A stretch of 64,000 nt of DNA from Sphingomonas arvum (GCF_026013565.1 NZ_JAPDOB010000001.1:1142178-1206177), one strand, 5' to 3'; positions 1 through 8,221 are shown, counted from the first letter of the stretch. The notes: generated by a model from the letters alone, not told the origin. Translations and numbers: made by a program.

Positions 1-439
1 CGTCGAGCATGTCCATGATCTCGCGATCGACCGGCTTGATGCCATGCCGGCTGTCAATCAGCACGATTGCCCGCTTCAGCACCTGCCGCCCGCGCAGGTA
101 ATCGTTCACCAGGAAGCGCCAGCGCTTGACCATGTCCTTGGGTGCCTCGGCGAAGCCGTAGCCGGGCATGTCGCACAGTCGGACGGCGAGTGGTTCACCC
201 ACGTCGAAGAAGTTGAGTTCCTGCGTCCGTCCCGGCGTGTTGGACGTCCGGGCCAACGCCTTGCGGTTGGTGACGGCGTTGATCAGCGACGACTTGCCCA
301 CGTTAGACCGGCCGGCCAGCGCGATCTCCGGCACCGTCGGACCGGGCAGGAACTGGAGGCCTGGCGCAGACTTGAGGAAGTCGACGCGGCCGGCGAACAG
401 CTTGCGGGCCTGTTCGGCTATCTCGGCATCTTCATCCAT
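1..439 (-). CDS. engB: Ribosome biogenesis GTP-binding protein EngB/YsxC (partial)
   Basis: GTPase needed for late assembly of the large ribosomal subunit in the cytoplasm. About 146 N-terminal residues are present; the C-terminus, roughly one third of a usual 200-residue EngB, lies beyond the left window edge. The G1 loop GRSNVGKSS, a switch I region with NTPGRTQ, and the G3 box DMPGYG are all visible. The start ATG shares one base with the yidC stop (TGATG), so the two are translationally coupled. It is the last visible member of the rpmH-rnpA-yidD-yidC-engB cluster, an order common in alphaproteobacteria. Identity is secure; only the end is missing. Confidence 0.95.
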   Translation of the reverse strand, partial: MDEDAEIAEQARKLFAGRVDFLKSAPGLQFLPGPTVPEIALAGRSNVGKSSLINAVTNRKALARTSNTPGRTQELNFFDVGEPLAVRLCDMPGYGFAEAPKDMVKRWRFLVNDYLRGRQVLKRAIVLIDSRHGIKPVDREIMDMLD

Positions 440-2142
440 CAGCCCGACGCCGCCGCCTTCGCCACCAGCCGCTCGGTATCGTACTTGCGATACAGATACT
501 TCTGCTGCGCGATGCCGAGCAGGTTGGAGAAGATCCAGTAGAGCTGCAGACCGGTGGCGAACGGCGCCATCACGAACATCATGACCCACGGCATGAAGCC
601 GAACACCTGCTTCTGCACCGGGTCCATCGGCGCTGGATTCAAGCGGAACTGCAGCCACATGGTGATGCCCAGGATGATCGGCAGCACGCCCAGGTGCAGC
701 AGGCCCGGCGGGTCGAACGGCAGCAGGCCGAACAGGTTGACCGGCGTCAGCGGGTCCGGCGCGGACAGGTCCTTGATCCAGCCGAAGAACGGCTGGTGCC
801 GCATCTCCACGCTGACCGTCAGCACCTTGTAGAGCGCATAGAACACGGGGATCTGCAGGAACATCGGCAGGCAGCCGGCGGCGGGATTGATCTTCTCCCG
901 CTTGTACAGGTCCATCGTCTCCTGCTGCAGGCGCAGGCGGTCGTCCTTGTGCCGCTCCTGCAGCTCCTTCATCAGCGGCTGCAACCGGCGCATGGAGGCC
1001 ATGGAGCGGAACTGCTTGTCGAACACCGGGTACATCAGCCCGCGGACGATCAGCACCAGGGCGATGATCGCCAGGCCGAAGTTGCCCAGCGTGTGGAATA
1101 GCCACAGCAGCAGGCTGAAGAGCGGCCGCATGAACCATTCGAACCAGCCCCAGTCGATCGACTTGGAAAGCTTCGGCACGCCCGCCGCCTCGTAGCGGTC
1201 GAGCATCTCCTTTTCCTTGGCACCGGCGAACAGGCGAGTGTCGGTCCCGAGCGCCTGGCCGGGCTGCACCACCTGCTGCGGGTGGGCGAAGTCGGTCTGG
1301 TAGGCGCCGGTCGGAGCCTTGCGGAAGCTGGCGGCGAACGAGCCGTTGCCGGGCACCAGCGCCGTCAGCCAGTATTTGTCGGTGAAGCCCACCCAGCCGG
1401 CGTTCGAGTTGAACGTCTCGCCCTTGGCCCCGGCCTCGTCCAGGTCCTTGTAGTTGATTCCGTAATTGGCCGCGCCGTTCAGCACACCCATTGGACCGAC
1501 ATGGTGCGTCCAGGCATCCGGATCGGGCGACTTCTCCGCCCGGCTGATCAGGCCGTAGGGCCGCACGGCGATCGGTGCGGACCCCCCATTTGCGACGCGC
1601 TGCCGGACGGTGAACAGGTAGCCGTCGTCCACCGCGATCACCTGCTCGAACCGTTGTCCGGTCGGGTTGGTCCAGCTCAGAGTCACGGGCTTGCCGGGGG
1701 TCAGTACCGGCGCGCTCGCCTGCCATACGGTGTTAGCGTCCGGCAGCTGCACGCCCTGGCCCGCCCAGCCGAAGCTGGCGAAGTAAGCGCCCCGCGCGCC
1801 GGCGGGGGAGAGCAGGCGGGTCGCCTCCGCATCGCGGGTCTGGAGGCCGGAGTGGCGCACCATCTTAAGGTCGTCGATCCGCGCACCGGCCAGATTGATC
1901 GAGCCCTGCAGCGACGGCGTGTCGATCCGCAGTCGCGGGCCGTTGCGCAGCGCCTGGGCCGCGGACACCACCGGAGCGGCGGCTGCCGTGGAGGTCGCCG
2001 GTGCCTGCGCCACGGGCTTGCGTGCCGTCTGCGTCGCGGCCGGCTTGGGCGCCGGGAAGAACCGGTCGCTGAGCACGGTCCAGCCGATCAGCACCAGCGC
2101 CGACAGCGCCAGCGCGAGGATCATGTTCTTGGTTTCGGTCAC
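439..2142 (-). CDS. yidC: Membrane protein insertase YidC
   Basis: Inner-membrane insertase and chaperone working with SecYEG and alone. The 567 residues fit the Gram-negative type: an N-terminal membrane anchor (about residues 8-27), a Pro/Ala linker, a large periplasmic P1 domain (about 70-330), then the conserved 60KD_IMP core with several membrane spans, including the segments around [12 protein letters not shown] and the cytoplasmic hairpin containing [14 protein letters not shown]. The gene lies 19 bp after yidD and its stop overlaps the engB start. The C-terminus is short and not very basic. Family assignment is secure. Confidence 0.97.
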   Translation of the reverse strand: MTETKNMILALALSALVLIGWTVLSDRFFPAPKPAATQTARKPVAQAPATSTAAAAPVVSAAQALRNGPRLRIDTPSLQGSINLAGARIDDLKMVRHSGLQTRDAEATRLLSPAGARGAYFASFGWAGQGVQLPDANTVWQASAPVLTPGKPVTLSWTNPTGQRFEQVIAVDDGYLFTVRQRVANGGSAPIAVRPYGLISRAEKSPDPDAWTHHVGPMGVLNGAANYGINYKDLDEAGAKGETFNSNAGWVGFTDKYWLTALVPGNGSFAASFRKAPTGAYQTDFAHPQQVVQPGQALGTDTRLFAGAKEKEMLDRYEAAGVPKLSKSIDWGWFEWFMRPLFSLLLWLFHTLGNFGLAIIALVLIVRGLMYPVFDKQFRSMASMRRLQPLMKELQERHKDDRLRLQQETMDLYKREKINPAAGCLPMFLQIPVFYALYKVLTVSVEMRHQPFFGWIKDLSAPDPLTPVNLFGLLPFDPPGLLHLGVLPIILGITMWLQFRLNPAPMDPVQKQVFGFMPWVMMFVMAPFATGLQLYWIFSNLLGIAQQKYLYRKYDTERLVAKAAASG

Positions 2143-2161
2143 TTGTCGGTCGATCCTCTAC

Positions 2162-2374
2162 TCACGGCACCGGGTCGTGGCCCTGGCCACCCCAGGGATG
2201 GCAGCGGAAGATGCGCTTCAATGCCAGCCAGCTGCCCTTGCCGGCGCCATAGCGCGTCCAGGCGGTGATCGCATAGGCCGAGCAACTGGGCTGGAAGCGG
2301 CAGGATGGCGGCAGGATGGCGGACGGGCCCTTCTGCCACCCGCGCGCAATCAGGATGAGGGCGCGAACGATCAC
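2162..2374 (-). CDS. yidD: Membrane protein insertion efficiency factor YidD
   Basis: Small cytoplasmic-face membrane-associated protein that assists YidC-dependent insertion. The 70 residues carry the family hallmark Cys-rich core: PPSCRFQPSCSAYA followed by a C-terminal RCHPWGGQGHDPVP tail. It starts with GTG and the start overlaps the rnpA stop (GTGA), so it is coupled to rnpA. Size and motif match YidD fully. A membrane-inserting N-terminal amphipathic helix ([13 protein letters not shown]) is present. Confidence 0.95.
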   Translation of the reverse strand: MIVRALILIARGWQKGPSAILPPSCRFQPSCSAYAITAWTRYGAGKGSWLALKRIFRCHPWGGQGHDPVP

Positions 2375-2835
2375 CGCGAAACCTTCTTCAGCGCGCGGGT
2401 GAGGTCGTCGCGAAGCTCGGCAAATGGCCGCTCGATCCCGCTCGGCCGGCCGATCAGCACGTGATCGGAACCAGGAAGCCCACCGTCGACCAGCAGCTCG
2501 CGGGCGAGCGCGCGGAAGCGGCGCTTCATGCGGTTGCGCACCACGGCGCCGCCGACCTTCTTGCTAACTGTATAGCCGACCCGCTTGCCGGGCGTGCCGT
2601 CACGGCGATCGCGGACCAGCAGAACGAAGCCAGGCATCGCCGCGCGCCGTCCGGCGTTCGCAGCGAGGAAGTCCGACCGCTTGCGAAGCTGGACTAGGCG
2701 CTCAGCTTCTTGCGACCGCGGGCGCGACGGGCCGCCAGCACCTTGCGGCCGCCGACAGTCGCCGACCGGGTCCGGAAACCGTGACGCCGCTTGCGAACCA
2801 GGTTGCTCGGCTGAAAGGTGCGCTTCATCGCTCAT
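2371..2835 (-). CDS. rnpA: Ribonuclease P protein component RnpA, N-terminus uncertain
   Basis: Protein subunit of RNase P that helps the catalytic RNA mature tRNA 5' ends. The conserved part starts at [10 protein letters not shown] and includes the RNA-binding RNR-type motif [11 protein letters not shown] and a conserved VSKKVGGAV segment. No ATG, GTG, TTG or CTG occurs in frame between the rpmH stop and the conserved core. The nearest upstream in-frame ATG is at 2835, seven bases before the rpmH start, which makes a 154-residue protein overlapping all of rpmH in another frame (bacterial RnpA is usually 110-125 residues). A very long RnpA overlapping rpmH is known in Thermus. Another possibility is a non-standard start near CTA-GTC around 2695. 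Function is certain; start is not. Confidence 0.9.
   Translation of the reverse strand: MSDEAHLSAEQPGSQAASRFPDPVGDCRRPQGAGGPSRPRSQEAERLVQLRKRSDFLAANAGRRAAMPGFVLLVRDRRDGTPGKRVGYTVSKKVGGAVVRNRMKRRFRALARELLVDGGLPGSDHVLIGRPSGIERPFAELRDDLTRALKKVSR
2694..2828 (-). CDS. rpmH: 50S ribosomal protein L34
   Basis: Small basic ribosomal protein of the large subunit. The 44 residues begin [20 protein letters not shown] and end in a run of Arg/Lys ([11 protein letters not shown]), matching L34 in full. A Shine-Dalgarno AGAGG lies nine bases upstream of the ATG at 2828. It is the first gene of the rpmH-rnpA-yidD-yidC-engB cluster and follows an intrinsic terminator-like hairpin, so it probably has its own promoter within the 90-bp gap. 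The entire gene lies inside the extended rnpA reading frame. Confidence 0.97.
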   Translation of the reverse strand: MKRTFQPSNLVRKRRHGFRTRSATVGGRKVLAARRARGRKKLSA

Positions 2836-2851
2836 TGCCTCTGAACTGAAA

Positions 2852-2878
2852 TGAAAAGGGCTGCCGTCAGGGGCAGCC
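2852..2878 (-). terminator. Intrinsic terminator-like hairpin
   Basis: On the minus strand a perfect GGCTGCC/GGCAGCC stem with a six-base loop is followed by CTTTTCAT. It sits after the membrane protein gene 2919-3353 and before rpmH, so it would end transcription of the former. Confidence 0.6.
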
Positions 2879-2918
2879 GCTTGCTCGAGCGGGCCGTTAC
2901 GGGAGTGACCGGTCAAAG

Positions 2919-3353
2919 TCAACGCCTGAGCGGCGCGATTGCGGGGCTGGCAGGCGCCACTTCGGCGGGCGTCGGGTCGATCGGCGCCACCTCCATGCCA
3001 GCCGATGCAAGCACGTCATCAGTCCGCTCAACGCAATGCGCGGGCGGCGCCTCCTGCCGCTCGCGATCCTTGCGCAGCGCTTCCCGACGCTGGTGCGAGC
3101 CCCGGCGCAGCCCCCAGTCGGCCCAGCGCCCGGCGCGCGGCTGCCAGCGTTTGAAATGAACGTAGCGGCGCTTGGCCCAGTCGCTGTTCCGCAGCGCCAG
3201 CGCAAGTCCTGCCGCGAAGACGAAGATGCCACCGGGACCCGGCAGGATGGCGACCGCCGGGGTGGCGATCATCAGCAGCAGCCCGAGGGCGAACAGGATG
3301 AGGCGCACCGGCCGCAGCGCAAAGAAGACGCGAACTTTGTTACGGGTTAGCAT
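2919..3353 (-). CDS. Small membrane protein with PGPG motif
   Basis: A 144-residue protein with one or two membrane helices (about residues 13-32 and 40-54) joined by the short motif LPGPGG, resembling the PGPGW family of putative transmembrane proteins. The rest is a highly basic cytoplasmic segment rich in Arg/Trp (around residues 56-105) and a Pro/Ala tail. It is transcribed toward rpmH but separated from it by a terminator-like hairpin, and is divergent from comM with 137 bp between the starts. Function unknown. The assignment to PGPGW is by motif only. Confidence 0.7.
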   Translation of the reverse strand: MLTRNKVRVFFALRPVRLILFALGLLLMIATPAVAILPGPGGIFVFAAGLALALRNSDWAKRRYVHFKRWQPRAGRWADWGLRRGSHQRREALRKDRERQEAPPAHCVERTDDVLASAGMEVAPIDPTPAEVAPASPAIAPLRR

Positions 3354-3490
3354 GGCGCAGGTGATGTGGGGAAGTAAGACAGTGCCCGCAAGAGGAGGCT
3401 TGAGCCTGCCGTTGCGGCAGCGTAATCGTGGGGAGCCGAGCTAGGGGGAGCGTTGCGTTTCAAGTATTTGGGCCGGGGAGGCCGCGGCTG

Positions 3491-4999
3491 ATGGTCGCGG
3501 TGGTATCCACGGTCGCTTACCTCGGGCTGGAGGCGCGCGCCGTCGAGGTGCAGGTCCAGCTTTCCACCAACGTGCCGGCATTCGTCATTGTCGGCTTGCC
3601 GGACAAGGCGGTGGCGGAAAGCCGTGAGCGGGTGCGGGCGGCGCTGTCCGCCATCGGCCTCGCGCTTCCGCCCAAGCGGATCACGGTGAACCTGTCGCCG
3701 GCCGACCTGCCCAAGGAAGGCAGCCACTTCGACCTGCCGATCGCGCTCGGCCTGCTGGCGGCGATCGGCGCTACCGACGCGGAAAGCCTGTCGCACTATG
3801 TCGCAGTGGGTGAGCTCGGGCTCGACGGCCGGATCGCCGCGAGCCCCGGCGTGCTCTTGGCTGCCCTTCATGCGAGCGAACAGGGGAAGGGCCTGATCTG
3901 CCCAGCGGTGCAAGGCGCGGAAGCCGCCTGGGCGGGGCAGGTGGAGGTGCTGGCGGCGCCCGACCTGCTGGCATTGCTGGCGCACCTCAAGGGCACGACC
4001 CTGCTGCCCACGCCCGTGCCGGGCGAAGCCGCGGTAACCGCGCGCGGTCCAGACCTCAAGCAGGTCAAGGGTCAGGAGACCGCCAAGCGCGCGCTGGAGA
4101 TCGCGGCGGCGGGCGGCCACAACCTGTTGATGAGCGGACCACCGGGCGCCGGCAAGTCGCTGCTCGCCGCCTGCCTGCCGGGCATCCTGCCATCGCTCAC
4201 CCCGACGGAGGCGCTGGAAGTGTCGATGGTCCAGTCGGTCGCGGGTGAACTGGACGGCGGGCGGATGACCCGCTCGCGCCCATTCCGAGCCCCTCACCAT
4301 AGCGCCTCCATGCCCGCGCTGGTCGGCGGCGGGCTGAAGGTGCGCCCGGGGGAGATCAGCCTCGCGCACCTCGGCGTGCTGTTCTTGGACGAACTTCCCG
4401 AGTTCCAGCGCGCGGTGCTCGACAGTCTCCGTCAGCCGCTCGAAACCGGCAACGTCAGCGTGGCGCGCGCCAACACCCACGTCACGTTTCCGGCGCGCGT
4501 GCAGCTGGTCGCGGCGATGAACCCGTGCCGCTGCGGGCATTTGGGCGACGCGTCGCTGGCCTGCGCCCGCGCGCCGCGCTGCGCCGCGGACTACCAGGCC
4601 CGTGTCTCTGGGCCGCTGCTCGACCGCATCGACCTCCATGTCGAGGTGCAGGCGGTCAGCGCCGCCGACCTGACCCTGCCTCCGCCATGCGAAGGCAGCG
4701 CGGAGGTGGCGGAACGCGTGGCGCGCGCGCGCGCGGCGCAAACGGTACGCTTCAATGGCCACGGCCCACGCACCAACGCGGAGGCTGATGGCGAGTTGCT
4801 GGACGAGGTAGCGACACCGGACGAGCCTGGCCGCAAGCTGCTGGCCGATGCGGCGGCCGCGATGCGGCTGTCTGCCCGTGGGTACCACCGGGTCCTGCGG
4901 GTCGCGCGCACCATCGCCGACCTCGCCGGTGCGGATACGGTGGGTCGCATCCACATCGCCGAGGCGCTCAGCTACCGCCGCCGTGCGCCCGTGAACTGA
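3491..4999 (+). CDS. comM: YifB/ComM family Mg-chelatase-like AAA+ ATPase
   Basis: A 502-residue AAA+ protein. ComM acts as a helicase promoting branch migration during natural transformation. The N-terminal ChlI-like domain (about 1-190) contains the family-typical LVGLPDKAV-like segment IVGLPDKAVAESRERVRAAL. It is followed by Walker A GPPGAGKS (about residue 216), Walker B LFLDELPEF (about 296), a Cys-containing insert near NPCRCGHLG, and the C-terminal Mg-chelatase lid domain. I chose the ATG at 3491 because the family starts with a V-x-S-x-A-Y-L-G-L segment; the open frame continues 21 codons upstream without conservation. A comEC homologue also occurs in this window at 49089, so a DNA uptake route is plausible. 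Confidence 0.93.
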   Translation: MVAVVSTVAYLGLEARAVEVQVQLSTNVPAFVIVGLPDKAVAESRERVRAALSAIGLALPPKRITVNLSPADLPKEGSHFDLPIALGLLAAIGATDAESLSHYVAVGELGLDGRIAASPGVLLAALHASEQGKGLICPAVQGAEAAWAGQVEVLAAPDLLALLAHLKGTTLLPTPVPGEAAVTARGPDLKQVKGQETAKRALEIAAAGGHNLLMSGPPGAGKSLLAACLPGILPSLTPTEALEVSMVQSVAGELDGGRMTRSRPFRAPHHSASMPALVGGGLKVRPGEISLAHLGVLFLDELPEFQRAVLDSLRQPLETGNVSVARANTHVTFPARVQLVAAMNPCRCGHLGDASLACARAPRCAADYQARVSGPLLDRIDLHVEVQAVSAADLTLPPPCEGSAEVAERVARARAAQTVRFNGHGPRTNAEADGELLDEVATPDEPGRKLLADAAAAMRLSARGYHRVLRVARTIADLAGADTVGRIHIAEALSYRRRAPVN

Positions 5000-5059
5000 C
5001 GGTTGCGCCGTTTCGGCGTTTAGATAGGCTGTGAAGCCGAAGTAAACGGGGGAGAGATT

Positions 5060-5554
5060 ATGACGCCTATGGATTACGCGCTGGCTCCGCTGCGCCGTTA
5101 TGCGCAGTTCAGCGGCCGAGCCCGTCGGGCGGAGTATTGGTGGTACACGCTCGCACTAGTGATTGCGTCCGTGGTGACTTCGGTCCTCGACAATCTGTTG
5201 GGGTGGGGCGGGGTCGTTGGTGGGGCTTACGGGCCGCTGACTGGGCTATTGGTTTTGAGCACGCTCATTCCCTCTCTCGCCGTGTCGGTCAGGCGTCTTC
5301 ACGACACGAATAGAAGTGGGTTCTGGTTGCTTCTGTTTATGGCGCCGTACCTTGTCATGGCTGTAATGGCGGGCATGGCCTTGGCGCAGGGCAACGCTGC
5401 GGGTGCGCTCGCGTCAGTGGGCCTCCTTGGTCTCGTGGTCCTGATCTTAGGTGTGGTCATCTTTGTGTTCCTGGTTCTTGACGGTACCAAGGGAGACAAC
5501 CGCTTCGGCCCGGACCCGAAGGCTGCTGAGCGCACTGGCGCTTATCACGCATAG
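5060..5554 (+). CDS. DUF805 family membrane protein
   Basis: A 164-residue integral membrane protein with the DUF805 signature: an N-terminal RYAQFSGRARRAEYWWY segment, a central SVRRLHDTNRSG motif, and a C-terminal GDNRFGPDP motif. Four hydrophobic segments are visible. The start ATG is preceded by GGGGGAGAG. Function of the family is unknown. A second DUF805 gene lies 740 bp downstream across a tRNA gene, so this is a local paralogue pair. Confidence 0.9.
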   Translation: MTPMDYALAPLRRYAQFSGRARRAEYWWYTLALVIASVVTSVLDNLLGWGGVVGGAYGPLTGLLVLSTLIPSLAVSVRRLHDTNRSGFWLLLFMAPYLVMAVMAGMALAQGNAAGALASVGLLGLVVLILGVVIFVFLVLDGTKGDNRFGPDPKAAERTGAYHA

Positions 5555-5596
5555 CACGCTTGTCCCCAGGGGTCCGGAGCGCTAGCAAGCGGCCGG

Positions 5597-5680
5597 GCCC
5601 CCGTGGCGGAATGGTAGACGCGATCGACTCAAAATCGATTGCCGAGAGGCGTGTCCGTTCGAGTCGGACCGGGGGCACCA
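5597..5680 (+). tRNA. tRNA-Leu (CAA)
   Basis: An 84-nt tRNA with a perfect seven-pair acceptor stem (GCCCCCG/CGGGGGC) and an encoded CCA end. The anticodon loop is CTCAAAA with anticodon CAA. The long variable arm is typical of class II tRNA-Leu, and the T-loop is GTTCGAGTC. It reads UUG codons. It lies 42 bp after the first DUF805 gene. Confidence 0.96.
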
Positions 5681-5716
5681 TTTCCAGATAGAAAGATGTC
5701 CCCGGCGCCGCAGAAC

Positions 5717-5731
5717 GTTCAGAAACTGTTC
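5717..5731. promoter_or_regulatory. Candidate LexA (SOS) box, GTTC-N7-GTTC
   Basis: The sequence reads GTTCAGAAACTGTTC, an exact match to the alphaproteobacterial LexA operator consensus GTTC-N7-GTTC. It overlaps a GAAACT/AGTTTC inverted repeat with a four-base loop. It lies in a non-coding stretch downstream of tRNA-Leu and 84 bp upstream of a small membrane-protein ORF. An eight-base match is expected about twice by chance in 64 kb on both strands, so position is part of the argument. Confidence 0.45.
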
Positions 5732-5815
5732 AGTTTCGGGACGAAGCGAGCTTGTGGCGCGATCGGACGCTTCTTGTCGACTGCGCAAGCGCGTCGGCTA
5801 AGCTATTGATGCCCG

Positions 5816-5962
5816 GTGACTTTTAACCAAGACAATGAGCTTGCACGAATTCGCGGACGAGGACGTGCGCTGCCGGCCGTGTTCATCGCATCGCTACTGC
5901 TTTGGGCGGCGCTGCTGACGCTGCTCAGCCAAGCCTATGGGGCGTTACACGTGGCGAACTGA
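5816..5962 (+). CDS. Candidate 48-residue single-span membrane protein
   Basis: A GTG-initiated ORF of 48 residues: a polar, Arg-rich N-terminus (residues 2-19, with RIRGRGR), then a hydrophobic helix (about residues 20-37, VFIASLLLWAALLTLLSQ), then a short tail. This charge pattern predicts a single inner-membrane span with the N-terminus inside. No clear Shine-Dalgarno precedes the GTG. It is the first plausible ORF after the GTTC-N7-GTTC box. SOS-induced small membrane proteins that block division (SidA, DidA) exist in Caulobacter; similarity here is only in size, topology and putative control. Its 3' end overlaps the convergent small ORF at 5925-6095. May be spurious. Confidence 0.4.
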   Translation: MTFNQDNELARIRGRGRALPAVFIASLLLWAALLTLLSQAYGALHVAN

Positions 5963-6095
5963 CCGCCGGCTCGTCCCTGCGATCCCGCCCGCCTGCATTC
6001 CGCGTTCGCCCCGCCAGGCCGTTCCATAGGAGCAGCGGCGCAAGCGCAAGGGCCGGCAATAGCCAGATCAGCAAGGCAATCCACCAATAGCTCAT
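5925..6095 (-). CDS. Candidate 56-residue membrane protein
   Basis: An ATG-initiated ORF of 56 residues. The N-terminal half is strongly hydrophobic (YWWIALLIWLLPALALAPLL) and the C-terminal half is basic and polar with several Arg. A strong Shine-Dalgarno AGGAAGG lies seven bases upstream of the ATG, which supports real translation. The upstream region to 6291 contains palindromes, and the divergent DUF805 gene starts at 6292. Not recognised as any family. The Pro-rich helix then Arg tail suggests a single inner-membrane span with cytoplasmic tail. Confidence 0.5.
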   Translation of the reverse strand: MSYWWIALLIWLLPALALAPLLLWNGLAGRTRNAGGRDRRDEPAVSSPRVTPHRLG

Positions 6096-6107
6096 GATCG
6101 CGCCTTC

Positions 6108-6170
6108 CTGTTCGCGGAACAGTGCGCCCTTTGGCAGGCCCGGCCTGACGTTGCGCGGAACAGCATGTTC
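6108..6170. promoter_or_regulatory. Three palindromes in the 6096-6291 divergent intergenic region
   Basis: Three inverted repeats occur in 63 bp: CTGTTC-GCG-GAACAG at 6108-6122, CAGGCC-C-GGCCTG at 6135-6147, and GAACA-GCA-TGTTC at 6158-6170. The first touches the Shine-Dalgarno of the minus-strand small ORF. The arrangement suggests operator sites for a dimeric regulator between that ORF and the plus-strand DUF805 gene. No regulator is identified. Confidence 0.35.
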
Positions 6171-6291
6171 ACGGCAGCTTCACGGGCGGCGCTCACGCCG
6201 ACCTTAGAACTTCGGTTGAGTTGTCTGCCGCTAATTGATTCTAAACCTACCGGGACCTAGCCTCGGCGCTCCAGGACAGGGGAGCAGGTCC

Positions 6292-6759
6292 ATGCGTTTC
6301 TTCGAGTCGGTGTCGCACACCATTCGCAACTATGTTGAATTCTCGGGACGCGCCTCGCGTTCGGAGTTCTGGAACTTCTTCTTCTTCGTCCTGGTGGCGC
6401 AGTTCGTGGCGCGCTTCGTGGACGCCATGCTGTTTCGCTGGAGCCCGTTTGCCGGTCCGGTGGCGGGGCTGGTCTCGTTGCTACTGTTCGTGCCGCAGAT
6501 CGCGGTTGCGGTGCGCCGTCTGCACGACGTGAACCGCAGCGGGCGTGAGTTGCTGGCGCCATGCGTCCTGTTGTTGGCGACCCCGCTGGTGATCGGCTTC
6601 GGACGCGGCTTCCTGCCCAGGATCGTTGCGCTTGGCTTGGCAGGCGTCACGCTGCTGATGTTCGCCAACCTGCTGCTGCAGCTGACCCGCAAGGGCAGCA
6701 CCGTGCCTAACCGCTACGGGGCCAGCCCGGCCGCCTTTTCCTTTGCCCGGCAGGGCTGA
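6292..6759 (+). CDS. DUF805 family membrane protein (second copy)
   Basis: A 155-residue DUF805 protein with the N-terminal NYVEFSGRASRSEFWNFFFF segment, the central AVRRLHDVNRSG motif and the C-terminal VPNRYG motif. About four membrane segments are visible. The ATG at 6292 is preceded by GGAGCAGGTCC; the open frame extends 19 codons upstream without family similarity. It is paralogous to the gene at 5060 but clearly diverged. Function unknown. Confidence 0.88.
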   Translation: MRFFESVSHTIRNYVEFSGRASRSEFWNFFFFVLVAQFVARFVDAMLFRWSPFAGPVAGLVSLLLFVPQIAVAVRRLHDVNRSGRELLAPCVLLLATPLVIGFGRGFLPRIVALGLAGVTLLMFANLLLQLTRKGSTVPNRYGASPAAFSFARQG

Positions 6760-6803
6760 GGTGCCGCTGGCGGGCGCGCCGCGCTTGTTCTAACCATCTG
6801 CGC

Positions 6804-8015
6804 ATGGATGTCCCTGCGCCCGCCGTCGAGCCCGTCGAACCCCCGCCGCGGCCAGCTCCGACAGTCTCTCGGGACCCCGATCCAGTAGAATTCGTCGAGG
6901 GCATGACGATCAAGCGCGACCGGCTGCTCGCGTCGCTGACCCTGATCGCCGGCATCGGCCTGCTCGTGGCCCTGCCGTTCGCGCTGCGCGCCGGCGCCGA
7001 GTTCTTCCTTCCCGTCACCGCCGCGCTGGTGATCGCCATTGCCCTGGTTCCCCTGCTGGAGTGGTTCGAGCGGCGCGGCGTGCCGTCCCCGGCCGCGTCG
7101 CTGCTGTGCGTGCTGATCTTTCTAGCGGTGATGGCTTTCGCAATCCTGTCGATCGTCATCCCCGCGATCGACTGGGTGGCGCTGGTGCCGGAGCGGATGC
7201 CCAAGGTCCGGGAGGCGCTGGAACCGGTGCTCAACCTCTACAAGAGCCTCGACCGGTTCATGGACCGCATCTTTAACCAGCTGCCCTCGGCCACGCCGCA
7301 GGGCGGGGGGCGGGTGGTGCGGCTGGAAACGCCCAACAGCATGTTCGACCTGTTGACCCAGTCGGCGCCGCACGTGCTGATCCAGCTCTTCTTCTCGCTG
7401 CTGGTCATCTACTTCTTCCTCGCCGGCTGGACCGGCATGCGCAAGCAGACCATCACCGGCCGATCGAGCTTCGAAGGCGCGCTGACCACCGCCCGCGTGA
7501 TCCAGCAGGTGGTTGACGCCACCTCGACCTACATCGGCACCATTACCCTCATCAACGTGACCTTGGGCGCTCTCACCGCCTCGGTGCTGTGGTGGCTGGG
7601 TATGGACTCGCCGCTGATGTGGGGCGGCATCGTCGCGGTACTGAATTACATCCCCTACCTGGGCCCGATCGCCGCGGCGCTGCTGCTTGGCTTCGGCGGC
7701 CTGATGACCTTTTCCGACCCGTGGACGGCCGTGCTGCCGCCCGCCATCTTCATCGGCTTCCACCTGGTGGAGGCCAATGCGGTCACCCCACTGATCGTCG
7801 GCAAGCGGGTGAAGATCAATCCGCTGCTGATCCTCATTTCCCTGTCGTTCTGGGCCTGGGTGTGGGGCACCACCGGCGCCCTTCTGGCGATCCCGCTGCT
7901 GATCATCATCAAGACGATCTTCTCTTCCGCGGGAACGCCGGACATCGCCGGCTTCCTATTCGAACAAGGCACGCTGACCCATGCCGGCGAAGAGGACGAG
8001 GAAGAACGCGACTAG
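6804..8015 (+). CDS. AI-2E family transporter (PerM/YdiK-like permease)
   Basis: A 403-residue polytopic membrane protein of the AI-2E transporter/UPF0118 family, whose members export small molecules or exchange ions. The first 33 residues are Pro/Glu-rich and probably not structured; a second in-frame ATG at 6903 could be the true start. The remainder has about seven to eight spans, with the conserved C-terminal part around LNYIPYLGPIAAALLLGFGG and the ANAVTPLIVGKRVKINPLLI segment typical of the family. The substrate cannot be named from sequence. It is followed by tRNA-Asp. Confidence 0.87.
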   Translation: MDVPAPAVEPVEPPPRPAPTVSRDPDPVEFVEGMTIKRDRLLASLTLIAGIGLLVALPFALRAGAEFFLPVTAALVIAIALVPLLEWFERRGVPSPAASLLCVLIFLAVMAFAILSIVIPAIDWVALVPERMPKVREALEPVLNLYKSLDRFMDRIFNQLPSATPQGGGRVVRLETPNSMFDLLTQSAPHVLIQLFFSLLVIYFFLAGWTGMRKQTITGRSSFEGALTTARVIQQVVDATSTYIGTITLINVTLGALTASVLWWLGMDSPLMWGGIVAVLNYIPYLGPIAAALLLGFGGLMTFSDPWTAVLPPAIFIGFHLVEANAVTPLIVGKRVKINPLLILISLSFWAWVWGTTGALLAIPLLIIIKTIFSSAGTPDIAGFLFEQGTLTHAGEEDEEERD

Positions 8016-8078
8016 CGGTGCGGAAGGCGGTTGACGGGCGCTGACCGCTCCCCTAGTTGCCCGCCCACGCAAGCGATT

Positions 8079-8155
<77 letters not shown>

Positions 8156-8221
8156 CTTCTCCGCATGAGAAGGGCGCGACGCAGCTCGCTGGACAGGTGC
8201 CCGGCCTTACCAGTCAAGTTT

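Noticed and set aside
3347-4954. 535-residue open frame antisense to comM
   Set aside because: It lies fully opposite a strongly conserved gene, is Arg/His/Gln-rich, has no recognisable motif, and is the usual result of high GC third positions.
8156-8172. CTTCTC/GAGAAG hairpin after tRNA-Asp as a terminator
   Set aside because: Weak AT-rich stem directly at the CCA end and no U-tract; may only affect 3' processing.
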